From CAVVYV01 sp963752585 (lineage in GTDB: Bacteria > Actinomycetota > Thermoleophilia > Solirubrobacterales > 70-9): a stretch of DNA of 27,207 nucleotides. This document shows, piece after piece, positions 1 through 6,866 of the stretch. Position 1 is the stretch's first letter, and each line of letters opens with the position of its first letter. The notes beneath the pieces were generated by a model. That model was given only the letters and a program-made list of their open reading frames with translations, made no database searches and was not told the DNA's origin. Both the position numbers and the translations under genes were made by a program. The stretch covers positions 1 through 27,207 of the forward strand of contig CAVVYV010000002.1 in the NCBI GenBank assembly GCA_963752585.1, in the 5' to 3' direction.

Positions 1-1383
1 CCGTGGATCGCCCAGCCCCGTCCACGGCGCGGGCCGCGTCTAGAGCGCGCCCTAGGAGATCGTCAGTGGGATCGATGATCGCCGGGCCAGCTCCTGGTCG
101 CCGCCCTCCAGCGGCAGTACGTCAACGAAAACTCACTCTGATCATGTCTCCAGCCCCAGTTGCCGACGATGTCGCTGGTCACCGAGGTCTCCGCCGTGCT
201 TCAGATCACCGACGATCTTCACCAGTCCCGGCGCGGTACATCGTCGACGACGCGAGGCACCGACGCCGCCGACTTGAACTGCGACCTGATCTGCCGGACC
301 ACGGATCCTTCGCCTGAGCCTCGGGTTCATGCCGACGCTCGCCGGCCTGGGGGTCGACGAAAGATCGGCCCGGGGACGAAGGTCCACGTTGACGGCGTCG
401 GTAAAGAAATAGCCGGCTGCGGGTCTCGACCGCGACCACGCCCTCCTCGGAGGGCCTTGTCGACGAGACCCGGGCCCCGCACCAGGTCGCCGATGGCGTG
501 GATCCCGTCCGCCGGAAGTTCGTTCGTTCTCGTCGGCCTTGATCTGGCCGTTCTCCTCGGTCTCGACGCCTGCGGCGTCCAGTCCGAGCTTTCTCGGTGT
601 CCGGAGGCACGTCCGCCTGCGATCACGAGGTCGTCGGGCTTCAGCTCCTTGTCGCCGCCCTCACCTTCACCCCGGTCTTCTGCTCGGTCACCCCCTCGAC
701 CTTCGTGCCGAGCAGCATTCGATCCATCCTTCTTGAACTGACGCTCGACCCCCCGCCCCATGTCCTTGTCCTCCAGAGGCAGGACCCGGTCCAGCATCTC
801 GACCAGGGTCACCTCGACGCCAAGGCGAGCGTAGGCGGAGGCGATCTCCGAGCCCGACGCTCCGGCGCCCGCAACCACGAGCGCCTTCGGTAGCTTCTCC
901 AGCGACCAGGCGCCCCAGGTGTCGATCACCGGTCGGAGAACTCGACCCCGGGATTGCCATCTCCACCGAGCCTGTTGCCAGCACGATCGCCTTCGCCTCA
1001 TGGCTGTCGGAGCCGACCTTGACCTTGCCGCCCCCCTCGAGCGATGCCTCGCCGGCGAGGAAATCGACCTTGTTCTTCTTCCAGAGCATCTCACGCCGTC
1101 CTTGAGCGTCTTCGAGACCTTCGCGCGGCGGATCTGGACCGCGTTCCAGTCGATCGAGAGCCCGTTCGCCTTAATCCCGAGTCGGTGCCGTTGCCGTTTA
1201 CGTCGCTGTAGACCTCCGCCGTGTGCAGCACCGTCTTCGCCGGGATGCAGGCGTAGTTGAGGCAGCGCCACCGGGCTTGTCGCGCTCGACCACGGCGGTC
1301 TTCTGGCCCAGCTGGGCGGAGCGGATCGCCGCCACGTAGCCACCCGGGCCGCCTCCAACCACGATCACGTCGTACGCCGCCAT
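1..1383 (-). pseudogene. lpdA: Dihydrolipoamide dehydrogenase (E3), reading frame broken by many indels
   Basis: E3 flavoprotein that reoxidises dihydrolipoamide of 2-oxoacid dehydrogenase complexes with NAD+. Reading backwards from the ATG at 1383, the N-terminus has the FAD-binding GGGPGG (residues 10-15). The redox-active disulfide CLNYAC followed by IPAK is encoded at about 1247-1264, but one base out of frame with the start. Further on, in alternating frames, come a GIKANG segment, LATGS, the NAD-binding GAGASG stretch, a DLVIAGGR segment, GIHAIGDLV and FVDPQ. I count at least ten frame changes, mostly explained by single missing bases. Total span (about 460 codons) equals a normal family member, and all motifs survive, so this looks like an intact gene with sequence errors rather than a decayed one. 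The C-terminus is at or just beyond the window edge. The canonical motif is usually CLNxGC; here the fifth residue is Ala. Confidence 0.8.
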
Positions 1384-1394
1384 CCCTCTCGACT

Positions 1395-1968
1395 CTATCG
1401 ACCGGGCGGTTCGGGCATCTGGATCCGCGCCATCGCCCGGATCAGGAAGTAGAAGAGCGCCCCTGACCCCAGGAGGAGCGCGGCGGTGGCCAGCGCCTGC
1501 AGAACCGTGGCCACCTGCACCAGCCAGAGGCGCTGGCGAGCATCGCCAGGATGAGCAGCATCTGGAAGCCGAGCACCGCCCAGTAGCGGGCGCGCTACAT
1601 CCCCCAGGCCATCAGCCAGAGGACACGGCGAAGACGGCGATCGGCGCGGTGCGGGTCTCGCCGCCGACCTCGACGCCGGCCCCGGCGATCACCGCCGAGA
1701 CGGTGAAGACGATCGCCAGCAACGCCGAGACGACCGCTCCGACGGTGACGGCGGGGGCGCTCACCCGCCCCGAGCGGCTCCAGCTTCGCCGCGCCTCCGT
1801 GTCCCGCTCCTCCGAGCGCCGCGCCATCCGCTCCTCGAAGCTCTCGGCGCCGACGCGGCCGCGCCGGCGCCGTTCGCCGGTTCGTTGACCGTCTCGGCCG
1901 CCCGCTGGGCGGCGCGGCGCTTGCGCTTTCGGCGCTCGCTCCCGCTTCCGTTCGCGGCTGCCCATCAT
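1395..1968 (-). pseudogene. Small membrane protein of unknown function, frames broken
   Basis: I do not recognise the family. The ATG at 1968 (or 1965) lies directly after the thiE stop. The product starts with a very basic, Arg/Lys-rich stretch, then an acidic/basic segment with SFEERMARRSEER. At least three hydrophobic segments follow: one around VGAVVSALLAIVFTVSAVIAG, one around YWAVLGFQMLLILAMLA, and one around ALLLGSGALFYFLIRA. It ends in RIQMPEPPGR and a TAG at 1397-1395. These pieces fall in three frames, and an apparent in-frame TAG near 1595 interrupts the middle, so at least three single-base indels separate them. If repaired, it would be a protein of about 190 residues with a cytoplasmic basic N-terminus. 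Its position right after thiE suggests co-transcription, but nothing points to a thiamine role. Confidence 0.5.
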
Positions 1969-1971
1969 GCT

Positions 1972-2673
1972 TCACGCGCCCGGCCCTGGGGCGGCGGCCT
2001 CCACCGGCGCCGGCAAGTGTCGGGCGGCCTCCGCGGGTCAGTGCATCCCGGATCGCCCGGACAACGCAGATCCGGCGCGCCCCCGCCTCGACCACCTCGC
2101 GGACGTTGTCCGGGTCGATGCCGCCGATCGCGAACCAGGGCAGGGTCGCGATCCTCGCGGCCTCCCGGATCAGCTCGAGCCCTGTCCCGGGCGACCCTCC
2201 TTCGTCGGCGTCTCCCAGATCGGGCCGACGCTGATGTAGTCGACCGGCTGCCCGGCCGCCGCCTCGATCTGCTCGGGTGAGTGGGTGGAGAGGCCAACGA
2301 TCGCCTCAGGGCCGATGATCTCGCGGGCCTCGGCGGGGCCGATGTCCTCCTGGCCGACATGGACGCCGTCGGCGAGCAGCTCCACGGCCAGGTGCGGGTC
2401 GTCGTTGACGATGAACAGGGCGCCGTAGGTGTCGGCGAGCCGTCGAAAGGTCTGGCCGGAGCGCTCGACCGCATTTCGCGGTTCTCGCGGTCGCGCAGCT
2501 CGATCATCCCGACCCCTCCCGTGAGCGCCGCCCGCAGCAACGGCTCGGGCTCCCCCCGAACGGCCGGGCCTCGCAGACGAGTAGAGGCGCGCCCACTTGA
2601 GCCGCTGGCGCCGGAGCGGGCCGATCCCCTCCGGCGGCGCGGGACGTGTGGGTCGGGATGGCGGTGCGCTCAC
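1972..2673 (-). pseudogene. thiE: Thiamine-phosphate synthase, frames broken by indels
   Basis: ThiE joins HMP-PP and the thiazole phosphate to give thiamine phosphate. The likely start is the GTG at 2673-2671. The order of ThiE signatures is correct: ARLY then VCEARPFGG, LTGGVGMIELRDREN (pyrophosphate-site region), FIVNDDPHLAVELLADGVHVGQEDI, DYISVGPIWETPTKEGRPG (the conserved VGPIF-T-TK region), FAIGGIDPDN and VVEAGARRICVVRAI. They fall in all three frames. A missing T after the ARLY codons (about 2580) and a missing G in a G run (about 2553) explain two breaks; others lie near 2480 and 2185. The best-fitting C-terminus ends at a TGA at 1974-1972. Length would be about 233 residues, normal for the family. 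It is transcribed away from the TPP riboswitch, so riboswitch control of thiE itself is not evident. Confidence 0.8.
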
Positions 2674-2719
2674 CTCGGCCAAGCGTAGTTCAAGCACCAC
2701 GGGGGTACGATGAGTGGAG

Positions 2720-2812
2720 ATACGGGAGCCCACCAGGGCTGAGAGGGCGGCTGAAGCGCCGCCGACCGTCGGAACCTGATCCGGGTAATGCCGGCGCAGG
2801 GAGGTTGGAGCG
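2720..2812 (+). promoter_or_regulatory. TPP (THI-box) riboswitch upstream of thiO-thiS-thiG
   Basis: The + strand carries the conserved THI-box parts in order: CGGGAGCCC, GGGCTGAGAG, a GC-rich hairpin with a TGAA loop (the variable P3 arm), then GGAACCTGATC, CGGGTAATGCC and GGCGCAGGGA. The sequence and spacing match the thiamine pyrophosphate aptamer. It sits about 20-110 bases upstream of the thiO start, so TPP binding most likely represses thiO, thiS and thiG. No clear terminator hairpin with a U-tract follows and no strong Shine-Dalgarno is visible before thiO, so I cannot say whether control is transcriptional or translational. Confidence 0.95.
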
Positions 2813-2831
2813 CATCAGCCGTCAGCACACG

Positions 2832-3986
2832 ATGACGGCACAAAGAGCGAGAACTCATATGACGCCCTGATCGTCGGAGCCGGCGTGATCGGGTTCGCGG
2901 CCGCCTGGCGCGCGGCGTCGCGCCGGCGCCCGCGTATGCGTGCTCGAGCGCGACCGCCCGGCCGCCGGGGCCACCGGCGTCGCGGCCGGGATGCTGGCGC
3001 CGGTCGGCGAGGCCTCCTGGGGCGAGGAGACGCTGCTTTCCCTCAACCTCGAGTCGCTCCGGCGCTGGCCGGAGTTCGCGCGCGAACTGGAGGACGATGC
3101 CGGGGAGGAGGTCGGCTACGCGGCATGCGGCGCGCTCCACGTCGCGCTCGATCGCGACGAGGCAGAGGCGCTTCGCCGCCGGCACGAGCTGCACCGGCAG
3201 CTCGGGCTCGAGTCCGAGTGGCTCCGCGGCAGCGAGTGTCGCCGGGTGGAGCCGGGGCTGGCGACGGCGGTTCGCGGCGGCGTCCATGCACGGCATGAGG
3301 CCGCCGCCGATCCACGCAGGCTCACCGGCGCCCTCCTCGCCGCCCTCGATCGCCGCGGCGCGGCCGGTCGATTCCGGCGCCGAGGTGGTCGCGACGGAGC
3401 GGGATGCGGGTTCCTGGCGGCTGAGCACAGCCAACGGGCGGGATCTCTCGGCGCCGGCGGTGGTGCTCGCCTCCGGAGCCTGGTCGGGCGGCCGCTGGCT
3501 CCCGGCCGAGGCTCGGTTGCCCGTCCGCCCGGTGAAAGGCGAGATCCTCACCCTCAAGGGGCTCCCGGGGAGCCGGTCTGCGGGGGGATCGTCGCCGGAG
3601 AGCGCGTCTACATCGTCCCTCGCGGGGACGGTCGCCTGATCGTCGGCGCGACGGTCGAGGAGTCCGGCTTCGATACGACCGTGACCGCCGGGGGCGTCCA
3701 TGAGTTGCTCCGCGAGGCCTACCGGCTGCTCCCCGAGATCGCCGAGCTCGAGCTGGCGGAGACAAGCGCCGGACTGCGGCCCGGCACCCCCGACAACGCG
3801 CCCTGATCGGCCTCGCCGCCGAGGGCCTGATCGTCGCCACCGGCCACTTCCGCAACGGCGTCCTCCAGGCGCCGGTGACGGCGGACTCGGTGGCCGCGCT
3901 GCTCCAGGGACCGAGCCCCCCACGATCTTGGCCCCTTCTCACCGCTGCGGTTCGCCGGAGCCCGCGGTCGCGGAGGCGGTCCGATG
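2832..3986 (+). pseudogene. thiO: Glycine oxidase ThiO, frames broken by indels
   Basis: ThiO is an FAD-dependent amine oxidase that makes dehydroglycine (iminoglycine) for the thiazole ring. The ATG at 2832 is followed, after one extra base around 2842, by YDALIVGAGVIG, the N-terminal FAD motif. After another indel near 2925 comes VLERDRPAAGATGVAAGMLAPVGE, typical of ThiO/DAO proteins. Later pieces in shifting frames are ALHVALDRDEAEALR, LSAPAVVLASGAWSG, VRPVKGEILTLKG, RVYIVPRGDGRLIVGATVEESGFD, GLRPGTPDNAP and GLIVATGHFRNGVLQAPVTAD. All family landmarks are present in order and overall length is normal (about 380 codons). At least five single-base frame changes are needed. The last frame ends at a TGA overlapping the thiS ATG (ATGA at 3984), which suggests translational coupling. 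Confidence 0.82.
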
Positions 3987-4187
3987 ACCGTCGAGCTCAA
4001 CGGTCGCCCGGTTGAGCTCCCCGATGGCGCCACGGTCGCGACCGCGATCGAGCGCTCCGGGGCGGCGCCCGAGGGCCGCGGCGTCGCGGCCGCGGTCGAC
4101 GGCGACGTCGTTCCGCGAAGCGAGTGGGAAGCCACTGCGCTCGCCGACGGCCAAAGCGTCGAGGTGCTGGCGGCGATCCAGGGCGGC
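3984..4187 (+). CDS. thiS: Sulfur carrier protein ThiS (stop codon not visible; runs into thiG)
   Basis: ThiS carries sulfur as a C-terminal thiocarboxylate to the thiazole synthase. The ATG at 3984 overlaps the thiO stop. The 68 residues show the ubiquitin-like pattern: VELNGRPVELPDGATVATAI, a central AAAVDGDVVPRSEW, and ADGQSVEVLAAIQGG with the diagnostic Gly-Gly at 4182-4187. A normal ThiS stops right after this Gly-Gly. Here the frame continues with GCC GGA CGG, and there is no stop. The next gene, thiG, resumes one base out of phase with no start codon near its first family-like residues. Either an indel has destroyed the stop and start, or the gene is a ThiS-ThiG fusion with one indel at about 4188. 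Confidence 0.85.
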
Positions 4188-4191
4188 GCCG

Positions 4192-4959
4192 GACGGGTTC
4201 GAGCTCGGCGGGCGGAGCTGGGGCTCCCGCCTGATCGTCGGCAGCGGCGGCTTTCGTTCACTCGAGCAGATGGAGCAGGCGCTGCTCGCCTCGGGAACGG
4301 AGATCGTCACCGTCGCCCTCCGCCGGGTGGACACCGAGATGGAGGGGTCGGTGCTCGACCTGATCCGGCGCCTGGAGCTGTTCGCCCTTCCCAACACGGC
4401 GGGCTGTTACACGGCCCGGGACGCCGTCCGCACCGCCCGGCTCGCCCGGGAGGCCTTCGAGACCGACTGGGTGAAGCTCGAGGTGATCGGCGACGACCGG
4501 ACGCTGTTCCCCGATGCGGTCGAGCTGGTCGCTGCGGCCGAGACGCTGGTGGACGAAGGGTTCACGGTGCTCCCCTACACGAACGACGACCCGATCCTCG
4601 CCCGCCGGCTCGAGGAGGTCGGCTGCGCCGCGGTGATGCCGCTCGGCTCGCCGATCGGGTCCGGAATGGGGATCCGCAACCCCTACAACATCCAGATCAT
4701 CGCCGAGCGCTCCGGCGTGCCGGTGATCCTCGACGCCGGGATCGGCACCGCATCCGACGCCGCGCTGGCGATGGAGCTGGGCTGCGACGGGGTGCTGCTC
4801 GCGAGCTCGGTCTCCCGGGCGGAGGACCCCGCCGGGATGGCGACGGCGATGCGCGCCGCGGTCGAGGCCGGCTACGCGGCCCGGCTTGCGGGCCGGATCC
4901 CGCGGCGCCTCCACGCCGAGGCCTCGACCCCGGTCGAGGGGACCCCGGAGCTCTCCTAG
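4192..4959 (+). CDS. thiG: Thiazole synthase ThiG (start not resolved)
   Basis: ThiG builds the thiazole phosphate from DXP, dehydroglycine and ThiS thiocarboxylate. From about 4192 the frame reads DGFELGGRSWGSRLIVGSGGF, the usual ThiG beginning, although the normal methionine is missing. The Schiff-base lysine is in WVKLEVIGDD (AAG at 4474-4476). Other landmarks are TVLPYTNDDPILARRLEEVG, VMPLGSPIGSGMGIRNPYNI, the phosphate-binding VILDAGIGTASDAALAMELG, and GVLLASSVSRAEDP. It ends at TAG 4957-4959 after about 255 residues, normal for the family. An ATG farther upstream at 4012 is in this frame, but the stretch from it lies wholly inside thiS and is not ThiG-like, so I do not accept it. The gene ends 8 bases before a convergent gene. 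Confidence 0.9.
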   Translation, partial: DGFELGGRSWGSRLIVGSGGFRSLEQMEQALLASGTEIVTVALRRVDTEMEGSVLDLIRRLELFALPNTAGCYTARDAVRTARLAREAFETDWVKLEVIGDDRTLFPDAVELVAAAETLVDEGFTVLPYTNDDPILARRLEEVGCAAVMPLGSPIGSGMGIRNPYNIQIIAERSGVPVILDAGIGTASDAALAMELGCDGVLLASSVSRAEDPAGMATAMRAAVEAGYAARLAGRIPRRLHAEASTPVEGTPELS

Positions 4960-4967
4960 CGCGCTGT

Positions 4968-5576
4968 CTAGTCGTCGGCGCGGCGCCCGCGTCGCCGGCC
5001 GGTGACGTTGTCGACCGCCTCGCCCGCCGCGCCGAGCACCCAGCCGACGCCGTGTGCCGCGCGCCCGAGCAGCGAGGAGTCCAGGGGGGCCGCCGTGCGC
5101 TCGGGTGAGTCTCCGAGCGAGGCCGCGGCCACCCGGACCGCCTCGACCTCGGGGCGGATCGAGGCCTCCGAAGTGCGGCAGAAGGAGGCGAGCTCGTCGT
5201 CGCCGCGGGCGGCCGCGAGGGCCCCGAGCTGACCGAGCAGGGTGGCGACATGCTCGATATCCAGCACTGCCGCCCGCATCACCATTCCGCTGTCGGCTGA
5301 GCGGTCGATGATCAAGCTGCGAAGGTCGCCGATTCGCGCCCCGGTGCCCAGCGCCATCGGCCCGGCGAACAGCCCTCGCCGCTCAGTCTCGGCCGGCAGC
5401 GCGTCAAGCAGCTCCTCGATCCGGTCCCGCCCCCGCTCGAGCACCTCGGCGTGCGGCGTTCCCTCGAGCGCCGAGATCAGCCGCGCCCAGCGGCTCACCA
5501 GTTGCCGGGAGGTGAGGTAGAGCTCCCGGTAGGCGCGGTGCTCGGCCGGGTGGAGCTTGGTTCGATCGTCGGCCAT
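4968..5576 (-). CDS. Unknown 202-residue helical protein
   Basis: An intact frame from ATG 5576 to TAG 4970-4968; a CAGG four bases before the ATG could serve as a ribosome-binding site. I do not recognise the family. The sequence is rich in Ala, Leu, Arg and Glu and looks mostly alpha-helical and soluble: LHPAEHRAYRELYLTSRQLVSRWARLISAL resembles a helical-bundle start, and VMRAAVLDIEHVATLLGQLGALAAARGDDELASF another. One Cys occurs (ASFCRT). A weakly hydrophobic region (AAHGVGWVLGAAGEAVDNV) precedes a basic tail, GRRRGRRADD. It is convergent with thiG and divergent from the radical SAM gene, with 96 bases between the two starts. A shared response with that gene, whose start carries an SOS box, is possible but not shown. 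Confidence 0.75.
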   Translation of the reverse strand: MADDRTKLHPAEHRAYRELYLTSRQLVSRWARLISALEGTPHAEVLERGRDRIEELLDALPAETERRGLFAGPMALGTGARIGDLRSLIIDRSADSGMVMRAAVLDIEHVATLLGQLGALAAARGDDELASFCRTSEASIRPEVEAVRVAAASLGDSPERTAAPLDSSLLGRAAHGVGWVLGAAGEAVDNVTGRRRGRRADD

Positions 5577-5659
5577 CGACCTGAGTATCCACCGGTGCCT
5601 TCAGCTCACGGCGGGCTCCTACCCTTCGTTTCATGGGTGCAGTCGGCCGATCGCTATGG

Positions 5660-5671
5660 GAACATATGTTC
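5660..5671. promoter_or_regulatory. LexA (SOS) box at the start of the radical SAM gene
   Basis: GAACATATGTTC is a perfect 12-base palindrome. It matches the Gram-positive/actinobacterial LexA operator core GAAC-N4-GTTC, including purine-N-purine-pyrimidine in the middle (ATAT) and the flank GTTCGA on the right side. It ends one base before the ATG of the radical SAM gene (5673). A possible -10 hexamer (TATGGG, 5655-5660) abuts it, so bound LexA would cover the transcription or translation start. By base composition alone, such a core should occur less than once in a window this size. Confidence 0.7.
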
Positions 5672-5672
5672 G

Positions 5673-6695
5673 ATGCGGTGGGATGATCAGAAAGTGGAGC
5701 GGGAACGCGGCCGGAGCCTCCCCGGCCTCGACGTCGAGCGCGTCCGGACCTTCGACGCTCCCGAGGCCCTCGGGATCAACTTCCACGAGGTCCGGGCGAA
5801 GTCGGCGCTGAACAAGGTCCCGGGCAGTTACCTCCCGTTCAACTACACGGTCAATGCCTTCAGAGGTTGTTCCCATGCGTGCGTTTACTGCTTCGCTCGC
5901 CAAAGCCATACCTACCTCGACCTCGACGCCGGCCGCGACTTCGAGCGCGAGATCGTCGTCAAGGTCAACGTGCCCGAGCTGCTCCGGGCTGAGCTCAGCC
6001 GGCCGAGCTGGAAGCGGGAGCTGGTCGCCTTCGGCACCAACACCGATCCCTACCAGTGGGCCGAGGGTCGCTATCGGCTGATGCCTCCGATGCTCGAGGC
6101 GCTTCGGGACACGCGCACTCCGGCCTCGGTCCTCACCAAGTCGCCGCTAGCCCTTCGAGACCTCGACCTCTACCTCGAGCTGGCCGAGGTCGCGGACGTC
6201 AGCGTCAACTTCTCCGTCCCAACTCTCGAGGAGAAGGCGTGGCGCGAGACGGAGCCGCACACTCCCCACCCGCGGAAGCGGCTCGAGGCGGTGGCCAGGT
6301 TCAACGAGGCCGGGATCCCCTCCGGGGTCCTGGTTGCTCCGCTGATACCGGGGATCAACGACGATCCCGAGCAGGTCGAGGAGATCGTCTCGCTTGCGGA
6401 GGAAGCAGGAGCGACCTTCGTCAACGGGATCGGGCTCCATCTGCGCCCGGGGGTGAAGGAGGTCTTCATGTCCTGGCTCTCCGCCGCGCGCCCCGACCTG
6501 GTCCCTCGCTACGAGGGGCTCTACCGGCGGGGCGCCTACCTGCGCGGGGAGGAGGGGAAGCGCCTCGGCAGCCTGGTGCGAGCCCCCAACCGGCCGACCG
6601 ACCCCCGCTACAGCCGGCGCGAGCGACTCAAGGCCAGGCGTGAGGCGAAGCGCGAAGAGCGCGAGCCCGGGGTCGAGCAGACCAGCCTGTTCTGA
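5673..6695 (+). CDS. Rv2578c/SplB-like radical SAM protein, putative DNA repair
   Basis: Radical SAM enzyme of 340 residues; I chose ATG 5673 because the family-like sequence starts there and the upstream frame overlaps the divergent gene. The cluster motif is CSHACVYC (Cys66, Cys70, Cys73), and these are the only cysteines. Preceding it are NFHEVRAKSALNKVPGS and FNYTVNAFRGC, characteristic of the Rv2578c group and similar to spore photoproduct lyase. Later motifs include AFGTNTDPYQWAEGRY (typical of SplB-like proteins), TKSPLALRDLDL, VSVNFSVPTLE and GVLVAPLIPGINDD (barrel strands). A basic segment near the end (SRRERLKARREAKREER) precedes the last five residues QTSLF, which resemble the bacterial beta-clamp-binding motif QL[S/D]LF. 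SPL itself uses a further Cys as H-donor; none is present here, so the chemistry or substrate probably differs. Substrate unknown. Confidence 0.85.
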   Translation: MRWDDQKVERERGRSLPGLDVERVRTFDAPEALGINFHEVRAKSALNKVPGSYLPFNYTVNAFRGCSHACVYCFARQSHTYLDLDAGRDFEREIVVKVNVPELLRAELSRPSWKRELVAFGTNTDPYQWAEGRYRLMPPMLEALRDTRTPASVLTKSPLALRDLDLYLELAEVADVSVNFSVPTLEEKAWRETEPHTPHPRKRLEAVARFNEAGIPSGVLVAPLIPGINDDPEQVEEIVSLAEEAGATFVNGIGLHLRPGVKEVFMSWLSAARPDLVPRYEGLYRRGAYLRGEEGKRLGSLVRAPNRPTDPRYSRRERLKARREAKREEREPGVEQTSLF

Positions 6696-6728
6696 GCCTG
6701 CCTGGCCCGCGCTGACCACGGCGACAGC

Positions 6729-6816
6729 CTTTTTCCACCACTCTAGTGGGAAATACCCTAATCCGATCAACTTTCCCACCTTTTCAAGTCACAAGGTGGG
6801 GATCTCTGCTACCTTG
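6729..6816 (+). promoter_or_regulatory. Promoter/operator region of the sulfate operon with repeated inverted motifs
   Basis: This AT-richer stretch holds four copies of a TTTCCCAC-like element in alternating orientation: TTTTCCACC near 6731, GTGGGAAA at 6746-6753, TTTCCCAC at 6772-6779 (the exact reverse complement of the second) and GTGGGGA at 6797-6803. Within it are also CCACTCTAGTGG (6738-6749), CCCACCTT...AAGGTGGG with a 10-base loop (6775-6782 and 6793-6800), and CAAGGT...ACCTTG (6792-6797 and 6811-6816). An extended -10-like TGCTACCTT lies at 6807-6815; no convincing -35 is present, consistent with an activator-dependent or regulated promoter. The adjacent Rrf2-family gene is a candidate regulator. 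Nothing else is visible in the 171-base gap between the radical SAM gene and sbp. Confidence 0.5.
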
Positions 6817-6866
6817 CCCGCCGACATTGTCCAGTAAACGACTCAGAAAAGACTAAAAGGAAGAAG

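Noticed and set aside
1..1383. lpdA as a true pseudogene
   Set aside because: All active-site and cofactor motifs are retained in order and at normal spacing, and neighbouring genes show the same kind of indels; sequence error is the simpler explanation, although I list it as a broken frame.
4012..4191. ATG 4012 as the thiG start
   Set aside because: It would add 60 residues that merely reread thiS in another frame and do not resemble any ThiG N-terminus.
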